This document shows positions 9,483-20,000 of a stretch of DNA of 64,000 bases, in pieces (position 1 is the stretch's first letter; each line of letters starts with the position of its first letter). The position numbers were made by a program, and so were the translations under genes. The notes beneath the pieces were generated by a model. That model was not told the DNA's origin. It saw only the letters and a list, made by a program, of their open reading frames with translations, and did not search any database. This DNA comes from Thiotrichaceae bacterium. Lineage in GTDB: Bacteria; Pseudomonadota; Gammaproteobacteria; Thiotrichales; Thiotrichaceae. Location of the stretch: NCBI GenBank assembly GCA_023144895.1, contig JAGLEV010000009.1, positions 1 through 64,000 on the forward strand. Direction: 5' to 3'.

Positions 9483-10244
9483 TTATCTTTGAATGGATAG
9501 GCTTCCATTCTCCCTAATAATATAGCTTCCTTGGTCATTCGCTCTTCCTCGCATCATATTTAAGATCTTTTTCATGTTTTGTCCCTGTTCACTCGGTGTG
9601 AGTTGTAAATCAGTCACATACCTCCACTGTTGATCAAGTTGTATATTACCCTCAATAATGAGCGCAGCTTCATCAGATTCAATCGTTGTTAATAAATTAT
9701 CATCTTTGTTCTGCTCAATAATCGCTTGATAGTTTCCATGAGGTATTGTTAGGAAGGGACTATTAATTCCTCCTTCAAGCCAATTAACCTGCCCTTTGAT
9801 AATAGGGGGTTTCGGTGCTTTACTAGGGGTCATAATGAGATAATCTATATCACCTATAAATTCCCCTGTAAGCTTAATGGGGTTATTGGCTAGTTTATTA
9901 ATTAATGGTGTCTTACACTTAAAGCCTAGCTTTTTTATTTTAAGTTTTTTATCAAGAGCTAGCTCAAACTCACCTTTCGCTTTAAGCTCATCTCCTTTGA
10001 TTTTAAAATGACCTTCAGCCTTTCCTTTGACCACAGAAAATGGGTCAATAGACCATTCAACAGCACCAATGACAACCTCTTTGTAACTTGCCTGAGCCAC
10101 TGTTCCTTGCCATAAGGTTCCTGTCGCACCCTGCAACTGTAAAGGTGTGCGTTGGTTTATTTGTTGGCTGACTAAGTGGGCAGGAGTTTTTATGACTAAT
10201 AGAAGCAAGAGACTAATAATACCTAGAAAAATAAATTTCTTCAT
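9483..10244 (-). CDS. gspN: Type II secretion system protein N (GspN)
   Basis: A 253-residue protein with one N-terminal membrane segment (about 4-22) and a beta-rich periplasmic body. The motif TPLQLQGATGTLWQG near residues 34-48 is the recognisable GspN signature. GspN is an inner-membrane accessory component found in a subset of type II systems. Its start overlaps the gspM stop by four bases, so it is translationally coupled. It is the last gene of the slt-gspKLMN run. Confidence 0.88.
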   Translation of the reverse strand: MKKFIFLGIISLLLLLVIKTPAHLVSQQINQRTPLQLQGATGTLWQGTVAQASYKEVVIGAVEWSIDPFSVVKGKAEGHFKIKGDELKAKGEFELALDKKLKIKKLGFKCKTPLINKLANNPIKLTGEFIGDIDYLIMTPSKAPKPPIIKGQVNWLEGGINSPFLTIPHGNYQAIIEQNKDDNLLTTIESDEAALIIEGNIQLDQQWRYVTDLQLTPSEQGQNMKKILNMMRGRANDQGSYIIRENGSLSIQR

Positions 10245-10738
10245 GGAGTTTCCCCTATTTTCATTTTAGTGTTTATTCTTCCTTTAACTTTTTGTGGCTT
10301 AATTTCAAGCTTAAGAATTGATAGTTGAGGATGTTTTTCTATACCCCCTAAGAAGCGACTAAGGACATCCATATTAATCTTATCTAGGCTTAAGCTAATG
10401 ATCTTATTGCCACTCATCGACTTAATGCTTTGTCTTAACTTATGACGGCGCAATAGATCCTCAATGACTTGTGCAGGGTTTTGCTTTGGTTTTGATTGTC
10501 TGGGCGTGCTTTGTTGCTGTTCTCTCGCTAGTTGTATTTTTTGTTGTAGTTTTGACATGTAACGGTGTTCTTTTTGATATTGAACGACCTGATTTTGTAG
10601 TTGTACTGTTTTTTTCTGTAATGGCTGCCAGACAAAGCTCCAATATAAAACGACGATGCCAGTGATAAGACCCACAGAAACTATTATTTTTTCTCTTGAG
10701 TTCATCATGCTAATTTGATTATTAATTGCTTGAATCAC
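10241..10738 (-). CDS. gspM: Type II secretion system protein M (GspM)
   Basis: A 165-residue bitopic protein. It has a short cytoplasmic N-terminus including NSREK, a membrane helix at about 17-36, a coiled coil rich in Q and K at about 37-80, and a small ferredoxin-like periplasmic domain. GspM partners GspL in the inner-membrane platform. Sequence conservation is low in this family, so the call rests on size, architecture and position between gspL and gspN, each overlapped by four bases. Confidence 0.88.
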   Translation of the reverse strand: MIQAINNQISMMNSREKIIVSVGLITGIVVLYWSFVWQPLQKKTVQLQNQVVQYQKEHRYMSKLQQKIQLAREQQQSTPRQSKPKQNPAQVIEDLLRRHKLRQSIKSMSGNKIISLSLDKINMDVLSRFLGGIEKHPQLSILKLEIKPQKVKGRINTKMKIGETP

Positions 10739-11928
10739 GATTTAATCTCATTGATAAGAATAATGGCTCGAACCTTATTTGCAGAAGTGTTAGAAGTCGT
10801 TTTCTTTGCTGATATATTTTCAGGTAATCCTTTGATAATAGAGTCTATTTCTACTGTTGATCGAGCCGATAAGGTTAAGTGCAAGCCCTTTCTATCATAA
10901 TTAATTTTGAGTAGTGAGACGCTATTTTGATGAGTAAGTTTTTCAGCAATCATATGAAGGAGTTTTAAGGGTGATGCAACGGTCTTTGTTGTAGTGACGT
11001 TATATTTTTTTAATTCATTTTGCATCTGAGAGTTTAAAATTTGATAATCACTATCGACATTGCGATTAGGTAATGTCTCGCTAAACATCGTATTAATTGC
11101 ATTGTGTAGTTTTTCAACTTTTTGATGGGCTGAGTGATTATTGTAGGCGGTTTGTGCTGTCCAAAGCCCTAGGCAAAAGAGGGAAAGTGCAACAATAGAT
11201 TTGCTATAGGGAATCTTTTTTGCTGAATGCTGTGCTTCATCAATACCACGAAGTAAGTTTAATGGTAAAGCGGTGACTAGGTCTTTATGACAATGATTGG
11301 CTAAATCGAGATAACATTCTTGCTCTATCTCAGTGTTTAAGTCTGTTAAGGCTTCTTGTTGATTGCTTAATAAGTTTGTTAGTACTTGACCTTCTTCTTT
11401 AGATAGCTGATTGAGTAAGGTTGACAGAATACTAGCATGGGTTGTAAAACCAGAAAAATTACTGCATCGAACCGTTGCCTGATCATTAAGCAGAATGAGG
11501 CTACAACCTTCTTCTATGACAGGTAGGGCAAAGAGATCAGGTAATATAGTCTGTACTTTAATATTATAATTAGATAATAAAAGTTGCCATTGCTTTAAGC
11601 GTGCTTTCTTAATGGTCGCAGTTTCTAATGCGGCATTTTTAGGGCGATGAAAGCTAAAATGTAGGTCTTTAATATCATCAGCAAGATCATTTTCTAAGGC
11701 ATAAGGAATTGCCTTCATTAATTGGCTATAAGACTTTGTTGGTAGCTCTAGCGTGTTTAAGGTGACCTCAGTGCTAGGAATAAGCACAATACAATGGCTG
11801 TACTTGAGTCGTGCAATTTCTTCCCAGCTGACCTCGACAAAATGACTACTGATCGTTTTTTTATCCAAAAAACAATAAGCTGGTGTTTGGGTATCAAGTG
11901 CTGATAGTTTAATAACTAGCGATTGCAT
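10735..11928 (-). CDS. gspL: Type II secretion system protein L (GspL)
   Basis: A 397-residue protein with an actin-like cytoplasmic domain (about 1-240), where LIPSTEV and AIPYALEN are typical GspL signatures, then a membrane helix near 250-270 and a periplasmic ferredoxin-like domain. GspL links the ATPase GspE to the inner-membrane platform through GspM. The gene overlaps gspM by four bases and starts three bases after gspK. The assignment is secure. Confidence 0.92.
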   Translation of the reverse strand: MQSLVIKLSALDTQTPAYCFLDKKTISSHFVEVSWEEIARLKYSHCIVLIPSTEVTLNTLELPTKSYSQLMKAIPYALENDLADDIKDLHFSFHRPKNAALETATIKKARLKQWQLLLSNYNIKVQTILPDLFALPVIEEGCSLILLNDQATVRCSNFSGFTTHASILSTLLNQLSKEEGQVLTNLLSNQQEALTDLNTEIEQECYLDLANHCHKDLVTALPLNLLRGIDEAQHSAKKIPYSKSIVALSLFCLGLWTAQTAYNNHSAHQKVEKLHNAINTMFSETLPNRNVDSDYQILNSQMQNELKKYNVTTTKTVASPLKLLHMIAEKLTHQNSVSLLKINYDRKGLHLTLSARSTVEIDSIIKGLPENISAKKTTSNTSANKVRAIILINEIKS

Positions 11929-11931
11929 CGA

Positions 11932-12969
11932 CTATATCTCGCTGAATTCACGTTTAATAACATGGCTATTACCATTTCTGTCCCGTTTGATTACACTGTT
12001 AATATATAGCCTTATGGAACCAATTTCTATTTTTCCATCCAAAAGAAAATACTGCGAGGTGACAGAGATAGATTTTTTATCAATTTCTTTCTGTATTGCT
12101 TGGGGGAATATGCGCAAAAAATCACTTATTGTTGCAAAAGGCTCTTCATCTCTATCGGTCATTATATTATTAACCTGTGCTTCACTGAGATTACCTAGAG
12201 ATAAAATGACTTCTCTAGAAGCGGTATTGACATTAATAGGGGTATTTTGGGGGAGGGTGCTAATAAAGGGTAGTATTAGCTCGGTAATACTCTTAGGTTT
12301 AGGTGGCGGTTTTTTGCTTTTTTTGTCTTCTGGTTCTTGACTAATCAATTGATCAAAACCTTTGACTAAGCGTAGTTCAGAAGGTGAAACCATCTCACTA
12401 TTAGCAGGAAGATAAGCTGGCTTTAAGGTCTGATAGTAAGAGCTTTCAGCACCACGGTCACGTACTCGGCTATCTTGATCAATCCAATCTGCTAAGTTAT
12501 CAATAAGTTCATTACTTTGTTCATCATGTTCAACTAGCCCCAGCCGAGTCAGTAAGCGTTGAAGTCGGGCTTTGTGAATAACATTAATAATAAGTTTTTT
12601 TTGGCGAGTTCGTTTTTTAGGTCTTGTTATTCTAGTAATTTCATTGAGGTTGAGCCGTCCTTGTAAATCAATCAACTTACCTTTCATTGTACCACCAGGA
12701 ATAGGCAGTGCTGGTAGTTCTGTTGCCCAATCTTCAGTGAGATCATCAGTATTGCTATCGTTAAAGTCACGCTTCAACAATACCTTAACCCAATCCTCCA
12801 TGCCTGTTGCATAAAGGTAAGCTTGTTGTAGGTTGTTAAGGTTGCTGGTGAGTCGTAGCGCTGTGTATTGTTGATAGGCAAGAGTCGTGGCAATGCTAAC
12901 CGCTAATGCGGTAATGATTAGCGCAGTAATCAGTGCAATCCCTGTTTGTTTCTCTGCTTGGTTATTCAC
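11932..12969 (-). CDS. gspK: Type II secretion minor pseudopilin GspK
   Basis: The N-terminus GIALITALIITALAVSIA is a pseudopilin hydrophobic helix that follows a short leader, as processed by the prepilin peptidase GspO. The large C-terminal domain contains DLQGRLNLNE and DWIDQD, both typical of GspK, which caps the pseudopilus tip. It has 345 residues, within the normal range. Its start overlaps the end of slt by eight bases, showing coupling to an upstream lytic transglycosylase. The other pseudopilin genes (gspG, H, I, J) are not in this window. Confidence 0.94.
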   Translation of the reverse strand: MNNQAEKQTGIALITALIITALAVSIATTLAYQQYTALRLTSNLNNLQQAYLYATGMEDWVKVLLKRDFNDSNTDDLTEDWATELPALPIPGGTMKGKLIDLQGRLNLNEITRITRPKKRTRQKKLIINVIHKARLQRLLTRLGLVEHDEQSNELIDNLADWIDQDSRVRDRGAESSYYQTLKPAYLPANSEMVSPSELRLVKGFDQLISQEPEDKKSKKPPPKPKSITELILPFISTLPQNTPINVNTASREVILSLGNLSEAQVNNIMTDRDEEPFATISDFLRIFPQAIQKEIDKKSISVTSQYFLLDGKIEIGSIRLYINSVIKRDRNGNSHVIKREFSEI

Positions 12970-14890
12970 TATCTTTTTTTAGTCTGCCGATAACAGGGGT
13001 TAAATTTGTGGATATGCGCTGCTCATTACCCGATGTTAGCTTATGATCATAAATAGTAGTATAGGACATGACCGCACGAACATAGTTACGTGTTTCTTTA
13101 AAAGGAATACTATCAACCCAGCGATCTGCCTCGATGGTTGTCTTTGGTGTCCAGCGTTTTGAGCGGGTCGGGCCCGCATTGTAACCCGCTGTTGCTTTAA
13201 CATAATCCCCATCAAACCGAGATAACATACTACCAAGATAGGCACTACCTAAGTTAATATTGACCTCAGGAGTAAATAAATCATTCTTTCGTACGCGATT
13301 AATACCGAGCTTTCGACCGACATGGCGTGCAGTTGAGGGCAGTAATTGCATTAAGCCTCTAGCATCTGCTGATGAGACAGCTTTTTTATTAAAGACACTT
13401 TCTCGGCGCATGATACCGTAAACCCATGCTGGATTTACATTATTCTTTTTACTAATCTCTTTAATTAGGTTTTTGTAAAGTAGGGGAAAGCGTAAATTAA
13501 CTTGATTCCAATCCCCTGTTTTTGCCACAGTACGCACAGCTAAAACAGGTTTTTTAAGTTTTAGGGCTAAGGCTGCGGCTGAGAGAATATCTTCTTTTTC
13601 CATGTGATTTAAAGCCCATATCCATTCTCGAAAAGCGAGTGAATCATTGCCTTGCTGAAACCACTCGACTGCTCGTGCTATTGCAGGATGTTTGGAAATT
13701 TCTTTAATTTCTTTTTCCCAGTTACCTCGTTGATTATCAAGCACATGGTACTCTTTTCCTAATATATCAGCTGCAAGGAAACCATGAAAAGAAGCATTTT
13801 TTGCTAGTGCCTCATAAATTTCAGTGGCTTCTCTTGGTTTGCCTAGTTTATCCTTTGCACGGGCTTTCCAGTAAGTCCATGTTTCTTCTGCTTGAGTTTT
13901 TTCATCTAATTCATTAATGGTGGTTAATAATGTTTTCCATTTACCTTCTCGTAAGGCCATTCTAGCAAGCCAAATATTTGCTTCATTATTGCGATAACGG
14001 CTAGGGACTTTTTTGAGTTGTCTAAAGGCATCTTTATCTAAATTAAAAGCTGAGCGTAAGCCAAGGTGTGCTTCAATAGTGTAGCGCTCTGCCTTAGTGA
14101 AGGGTATTTTATTCTTATACTGTTGCCAGTACTTGTGACCTTCTTTGTAGTTACGTTGAGTAATGCGTTTAATCGCGTAGCGGATAACTTTGCGAGAATA
14201 ACGCCCTCTAGTAATATGTCGGCTTTTTAGTGCACGCTTAGGATTTTTGTAAGCATTGACATACTGTTGAGCAATAGCTCTTTCATCTTTAGGAAGCAAC
14301 TTAATGAGACTGCGAGCTAGTCTACGATTTTTCTTATCCATCGCTAACTCAAAGCGTTGCCAAATATCTTTCTTAGTAATACGGTTAGTACTTTTCAGTT
14401 TTCCAAAAATGAAGTCACAAGACTTAGGGCGTGACTTTGCTGACATCCATAGATCTTTTGCTTCTGTAGCGATATCTTTAGACAAGGCTTCTTTGTTATA
14501 GAGAGCATGTAGGTAATAACATTGACTAGCCACGCTAGCTATTTTTGGATCATAAATCTCACGTATTTTTGGCCATTTATTTTCACTGGCTAAGCGTTTG
14601 ATCCAGCGTTGCCATAGATTGCTACTAAGTCGGCTAGGTGAGTGCTTATCAAGGAATCGTTTAATCTCTCTTGTTGAAGTCTCATTAAAGCGTTGATTAA
14701 ACTTCTCATATTCCAGATAAGGGTAAAGAGGATAGTCTTTTAGGCTACTGAAACTAATGTTATTATTGTTTTTTATTTGAGAAAGGGTAAATTTAAATTG
14801 CAGGCGTTCAATCCCGTTGGGAGATGCCGTCGCTGTGAACGTAAAAGAGTAAATAAGTGTACAGAGTATCAATGATAATGGTATTTGCAT
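12962..14890 (-). CDS. slt: Soluble lytic murein transglycosylase Slt
   Basis: A secreted 642-residue lytic transglycosylase. The signal peptide is at about 1-22. The middle is an alpha-superhelical U/L domain of the Slt70 type, and the C-terminal catalytic domain begins near 480. The catalytic glutamate sits in MRRESVFN (about 498-505), followed by GLMQLLPSTA and later TAGYNAGP, both hallmark lysozyme-fold motifs. It cleaves glycan strands, releasing anhydromuropeptides. It is the first gene of the run into gspK, with an eight-base overlap, so it may open the wall for the secretion apparatus. That link is inference from gene order. Confidence 0.95.
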   Translation of the reverse strand: MQIPLSLILCTLIYSFTFTATASPNGIERLQFKFTLSQIKNNNNISFSSLKDYPLYPYLEYEKFNQRFNETSTREIKRFLDKHSPSRLSSNLWQRWIKRLASENKWPKIREIYDPKIASVASQCYYLHALYNKEALSKDIATEAKDLWMSAKSRPKSCDFIFGKLKSTNRITKKDIWQRFELAMDKKNRRLARSLIKLLPKDERAIAQQYVNAYKNPKRALKSRHITRGRYSRKVIRYAIKRITQRNYKEGHKYWQQYKNKIPFTKAERYTIEAHLGLRSAFNLDKDAFRQLKKVPSRYRNNEANIWLARMALREGKWKTLLTTINELDEKTQAEETWTYWKARAKDKLGKPREATEIYEALAKNASFHGFLAADILGKEYHVLDNQRGNWEKEIKEISKHPAIARAVEWFQQGNDSLAFREWIWALNHMEKEDILSAAALALKLKKPVLAVRTVAKTGDWNQVNLRFPLLYKNLIKEISKKNNVNPAWVYGIMRRESVFNKKAVSSADARGLMQLLPSTARHVGRKLGINRVRKNDLFTPEVNINLGSAYLGSMLSRFDGDYVKATAGYNAGPTRSKRWTPKTTIEADRWVDSIPFKETRNYVRAVMSYTTIYDHKLTSGNEQRISTNLTPVIGRLKKDSE

Positions 14891-15095
14891 AGTAATGTAT
14901 TAACGAACTAGAGGTTGCCTAGTGAATAGTTATTACCGCAGTAATAACTTCTGTAAATTACTGATAACTTTATTAGTTTTATTATAGTTATCAAGAGTGA
15001 TCCTTCCTAAGTATTTTTACAACTTAATCAGTCCTTAAGTATACAGTTTATTTCATGTGTGGATATTTAAAATTGAAAGCTGGTCATTGAATGAT

Positions 15096-16007
15096 TTAAT
15101 CAAGTGTTGCTAATAACTTTAAGTAACGCTGGTAGCGCTCAGAAGGAATTTTATTATCAGCAAGTTGCTGGCGTACAGCACATTTTGGCTCATGCTGATG
15201 ACTACAATTGTTAAATTTGCAAGAGAGGCTAGCATCATTGAACTCAATATAGCCTGCCCTAAGCTGTTGTGCCGTCAGCTCAGGAAGAGCAAAGTCACGA
15301 ACTCCAGGAGAATCAATCAACTTACCTCCAGCATTCAGCTTATAGAGCCTAGTTGAGGTTGTTGTGTGGCGACCTTCACCATTATCAGAGATGGCACCGA
15401 CTTGAATATTGGCATCTTTAAGTATTTCATTGGCTAATGAAGACTTACCAACTCCCGATTGCCCGACTAGGGTGCTGGTTTTATTGTGTAGATATTTTTG
15501 TAATTCAGTAATGCCAGTAACTTCGTCAGCATCACCTGCGGAAGCACTAATAATGGGATAGCCAATTTGCTTGAACTCATCCAGTCTTAACCGTGCCTCT
15601 GCTGATGCATATTGCTCATATAGATCAGCTTTATTGATAATAATCAGTGCATCACAGTTTAGGCGTTGGCTGGCAATGAGGTAGCGATCAATGAGAGACC
15701 ATGATGGTTTAGGTCGCCATGCAATAACAATAATGAGCTGATCAATATTAGCCGCAATTGTTTTCAATTTATGGCTATAGTCAGGGCGCATTAGCGCATT
15801 GTGTCGTGGCTCAATACTCTGTAGTTGTGCATTGCCATGCTCTGCAAGACTTATCGTAACAAAGTCACCACAGGCAACATGGTCTAGTTTACGTTTGGCA
15901 GTACAGCGAACAACTTGCTGGTTATCTTCTATTTCAACTAGAATTTCAGCACCATAGCGGGTGATAACTTGACCCTTTGTAACCCGCTTCTTATTCAGTG
16001 TGTTCAC
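15096..16007 (-). CDS. rsgA: Ribosome small subunit-dependent GTPase RsgA
   Basis: RsgA checks late 30S maturation using a circularly permuted GTPase. An OB-fold occupies about 1-80. The G4 motif NKAD (near 125) comes before G1 GQSGVGKS (near 178), followed by DSPGVRDF near 229, which is the permuted order expected. A C-terminal zinc-binding knuckle has CKFNNCSHQHEPKC near 253-266. Length of 303 is normal. A short gap of 21 bases separates it from the upstream SPOR-domain gene, with which it may be co-transcribed. Confidence 0.96.
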   Translation of the reverse strand: MNTLNKKRVTKGQVITRYGAEILVEIEDNQQVVRCTAKRKLDHVACGDFVTISLAEHGNAQLQSIEPRHNALMRPDYSHKLKTIAANIDQLIIVIAWRPKPSWSLIDRYLIASQRLNCDALIIINKADLYEQYASAEARLRLDEFKQIGYPIISASAGDADEVTGITELQKYLHNKTSTLVGQSGVGKSSLANEILKDANIQVGAISDNGEGRHTTTSTRLYKLNAGGKLIDSPGVRDFALPELTAQQLRAGYIEFNDASLSCKFNNCSHQHEPKCAVRQQLADNKIPSERYQRYLKLLATLD

Positions 16008-16028
16008 CTTCTACTCGTGTTAATTCCA

Positions 16029-16679
16029 TTATGATTTAAGATGAATCACAAGAGGTTGATGTCCACTACCTTCAAGTATTTTCTTCCAGTTTTGTAGCTC
16101 TGATTGTAATTGAATAGGCACTGTAATAATTCGATACCAACTACGTCCACGGACTACTTTTTTCTCAATTCGAGTACCAATACCTTGAGATGCTAGTTTT
16201 TCTTTCGCTCTTTCAGCCATTTCTTCTTTTCTAAAAGAGGCAATTTGTAGCAGGTAATTACCCGTTATAGCGTTATCAGGTGTTTCTGTCTCAGCAGTCA
16301 CAATGGCATCATTGGTTTTGGTTTCTACAGTGACTTTAATTAGCTTGTCTTTAGCATCTTGTTTTATTTGTACATCCCTTTCTAGATTGGGTAATACACC
16401 AAAGTAAGTAAAGGTAGCACGCTTCCTTTCTTGTAAGTTGCGTGACTCAGTAATTACGGTGGAAATTGGCTCAGGACCATTGTCTTCAGCAAGAACAGGA
16501 ATAATATTGACTTCATTGCTAAGGACTTGTTCCATGTCATTGAGTTTTGCTTGTGGATTAGAAAAGAAAAACATAGCTAGCCCAATGAATAGACCAATTG
16601 TCATTCCGCTAACCATCCATAAGTAACTTGTTTTAGGCTCAGAGTCGTTAGTCTTCACTTGTTTATAATCTTTAGTCAT
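16029..16679 (-). CDS. SPOR-domain inner membrane protein (FtsN-like)
   Basis: The protein has a short cytoplasmic N-terminus, a membrane helix at about residues 19-40, a low-complexity periplasmic linker, and a C-terminal SPOR domain of about 75 residues beginning YLLQIASF. SPOR domains bind denuded glycan strands at division sites. The architecture is that of FtsN or DedD relatives. I chose ATG 16679 because it places the membrane segment near the N-terminus. A TTG at 16727 in frame gives 16 extra residues. Neither start has a good ribosome binding site. It may be the divisome FtsN, but this is not proved by sequence. Confidence 0.85.
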   Translation of the reverse strand: MTKDYKQVKTNDSEPKTSYLWMVSGMTIGLFIGLAMFFFSNPQAKLNDMEQVLSNEVNIIPVLAEDNGPEPISTVITESRNLQERKRATFTYFGVLPNLERDVQIKQDAKDKLIKVTVETKTNDAIVTAETETPDNAITGNYLLQIASFRKEEMAERAKEKLASQGIGTRIEKKVVRGRSWYRIITVPIQLQSELQNWKKILEGSGHQPLVIHLKS

Positions 16680-17094
16680 TATTTTTAACTCAGTATGCGG
16701 TGAAAGTATTAAGCATTTGTCCATCAAAGGAAAATTTTACAGTTTGACTAGTTTTTAGTCTATTTCCTTAAAGAGTAATGGCCGTTATTAGCAGACTGAA
16801 CTCTGGATCAATAGATTTTGATCCTGTTGGATATAGTGACTGTTATTTTACCAGTAGCTTTCTTACATAAAAGCTGTCTAGGAGTGAGTCCTATGATATA
16901 GCAAAGCGCCTCAATGGGTAATTATTAAATATTAATCAGCCATTTACATTATATTAATCTGCCAAACAAATCACAATCCTAGAATCGATGATAGGTTTGC
17001 TTTCTATCATAGCAGAAAATAAGGTAATTGTTGTATTATTTTAGTGGTATTTTAATGCTCAGGAAGCAACTAATGTTGCTCCTGAGTGTTAATA
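16680..17094. other. Intergenic region between rne and the SPOR gene
   Basis: No further gene is seen. The part next to rne contains a strong hairpin (17058-17086), listed separately. The remainder is A+T-rich and should hold the promoter of the SPOR-rsgA unit, but no convincing pair of promoter hexamers was found. Confidence 0.5.
17058..17086 (-). terminator. Hairpin just downstream of rne
   Basis: CTCAGGAAGCAAC at 17058-17070 pairs with GTTGCTCCTGAG at 17075-17086, a twelve-pair stem with a single bulged A and a four-base loop. It lies nine bases past the rne stop. No uridine run follows on the minus strand, so it may stabilise the 3' end rather than terminate on its own. Confidence 0.5.
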
Positions 17095-20000
17095 CTAGCT
17101 TGAAGATGCACTTTCTGGTGTGCTAGAAGTTGGCTGTTCTTTTTCAACCTTGGCTTTTGTTGGTTTGGCTTTAGGTGTTTCTTTCAATTCACCTGCTTCT
17201 ATTTTTTTTGATGTTGCCTTCACCTTTACTGGCTCTTTAGTTTCCTTTTTTGCCACTGTCGGTTTTGATGCTTTTTTAGCGGCTGGAGCTTTTTTTGCAA
17301 CCATTTCAGGCTTGCTATCTATTGCCTTAGTTTTTTCTGGCTTTGCCTCTTTGCTTACAGGCTTTCTTGTCGGCTCTTTCTTTGTCTTGGCTTGCTCAAC
17401 TTTGCTTGCCTCCTTCGGCTTGCTAGCTTTTTCCTCTTTGCTTACAGGCTTCTTGGCCGGCTCTTTATTCGCCTTGGGTTGCTCAGCGTTGTGTACTTCC
17501 TTCGGCTTGCTAGGTTTTTCCTCTTTACTAACAGGCTTCTTGGTCGGCTCTTTATTCGCCTTGGGTTGCTCAGCGTTGTGTACTTCCTTCGGCTTGCTAG
17601 GTTTTTCCTCTTTACTAACAGGCTTCTTAGTTGACTCTTTGTTTACCTTGGGTTGCTCAGCGTTGCGTACTTCCTTCGGCTTGCTAGGTTTTCCTTCTTT
17701 ACTAACAGGCTTCTTGGTCGGCTCTTTATTCGCCTTGGGTTGCTCAGCGTTGCGTGCTTCCTTCGGCTTGCTAGGTTTTTCCTCTCTACTCACAGGCTTC
17801 TTGATCGGTTCTTTATTCACCTTGGCTTGCTCTACCGTACTTGCTTCTTTAGGTTTGCTTGCTTGGGTTTCTTTACTAATATTAGGCTGCTCTATATTAC
17901 TTGCCTTGCTTTCATTTTTCGCAGATTTAACGTTTGTACCTTTTTCTGTTGCTAAATCTTTAGCAACCTTCGCCGTTGTGCTTTGGATTTTTTCACTAGA
18001 GATTGTCCGCTTTTTCTTCGCTGGAGGTTTTTTGCGTGAACGAGTCGATGTAGGTGCAGGGATTTTTATCTCAATCGGAGTCATATCCATTTGATCATGA
18101 TCAATGGGAGTATGTTTTGGTGGAGACTTTCTTCTCTGGTTTGAGTTATATCGATTCGTTCTCTTGTTGCGTTGAGAGTATGTATTGCCATTGGCTTCTT
18201 GTGTGTTCTGGACTTGATTGTCCTCTGGCTTTCTGTTTCCGTTTTGCTCTTGTCTCTGGTTCTGATTAGGATTGCGTTCTTGCTGATTATTAGGCTGTTG
18301 TTGCCCTTGGTTTTGATTAGGACTGCGTTCTTGCTGGTTATTCGGCTGCTGTTGTCCTTGGTTTTGATTAGGATTGCGTTTTTGTTGATTGTTAGGCTGT
18401 TGTCCTTGGTTTTGATTAGGATTGCGTTTTTGTTGGTTATTAGGCTGTTGTTGTCCTTGGTTTTGATTAGGATTGCGTTTTTGTTGGTTATTCGGCTGTT
18501 GTTGCCCTTGGTTCTGATTAGGATTGCGTTTTTGTTGGTTATTAGGCTGTTGTTGCCCTTGGTTTTGATTGGGATTACGTTTTTGTTGGTTATTAGGCTT
18601 CTGCCCTTGATTCTGGTTAGGGTTGCGTTTCTGCCGATTATTATTGTTTTGCTGAGAGCGATGGTTATTATTTTGTGTTCTTGGCTTAGCAGTGCTTGGT
18701 TTAGCTTCAGCTTTCACTTCCTCAGTAGCAGGCGTTGCTTTATTAGCAAAAATATTACCAAAGACACGGCGGATAAAACTTGTGTTTTCAGCTACTGGTT
18801 CTTTTACTTCTGAGCTTGTATTAGCAGGAGAAGGCATGGGCATATCTGGCATGACAGGAGCAACAACAGGAGTTTCTGCACGTGGTGTATTATCTACTGG
18901 ATTGCTATCTGAATCTTGTTTGGACTGTTGTACTTTATGGTATTTGTCATAACTTGCGCCTGTGTCATTGCTGATATCTTGCACTCGGTTACGTTCAATC
19001 TCATAATGAGGTGTTACCATATGGGGATTAGGTAAAATAACAATATCAATATCATGCTGTTCTTGTAACTTATTGAGTGTTGGACGCTTTTCATTAAGTA
19101 AGAAGCAGGCGACATCAACAGGTACTTGTGTCGTTACCTTCTTCGTCATGTTTTTCATGGCTTCATCTTCAATGAGACGAAGAATAGACAAAGCTAAAGA
19201 TTCAACACCACGGAAGGTGCCATGACCACTACAACGTGGGCAAACAATCTGGCTAGACTCATCTAATGAAGGGCGTAAACGTTGACGTGACATTTCTAAA
19301 AGACCAAAGCGTGAAATGCGTCCAATTTGGACACGTGCACGGTCAATTTTTAGTTTTTCACGTAAGCGCTTTTCAACACTGCGTTGATTTCTATTGGGCA
19401 TCATGTCGATAAAGTCAATAACGACGAGTCCACCAAGGTCACGTAAACGTAACTGTCGTGCAATTTCTTCAGCGGCTTCTAAATTGGTATTGAGAGCGGT
19501 CTCTTCAATATCACCACCCTTAGTCGCACGGGCAGAGTTAATATCAATAGAGATGAGTGCTTCAGTATGATCGATAACAATTGCACCACCTGATGGTAGC
19601 GTAACTTCACGTTCAAAGGCTGACTCAATTTGATGCTCAATTTGGTAACGACTAAAGAGTGGCGTACTTTTGTCTCTATAGAGTTTGAGTTTATTGATAT
19701 TGTGAGGCATTACTGCCTTAACAAACTCACAAGCTTGGTTATAGATACTTTCCTTATCAAAGATAATCTCACCCACATCAGGGCGGAAGTAATCCCGCAA
19801 GGTGCGGATAATTAAGTTACTCTCCTGATAGAGGAGTGTCGGGGCTTTGTGCTTTTTATGAGCAAACTGGATAGCACTCCAGAGCATTTTGAGATAATCT
19901 AAATCCCACGATAGCTCTTCAAGCTCACGTCCTAAGCCTGCGGTACGTACAATGGCACCACCATTCTCAATATCCAACTCATTAAGAATCTGCTTGATGC

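Noticed and set aside
17120-18094. Long plus-strand open frame of 324 codons opposite rne
   Set aside because: It is a shadow of the repeat-rich rne tail. The same 87-bp period appears in it, and it has no ribosome binding site or recognisable product.
18240-18635. Regular repeats that could be mistaken for a CRISPR array
   Set aside because: Units are contiguous, in frame and without spacers, and code for the RNase E tail.
18172-18813. Plus-strand open frame of hydrophobic repeats opposite rne
   Set aside because: The apparent membrane repeats are the complement of the N/Q/R codon repeats in rne.
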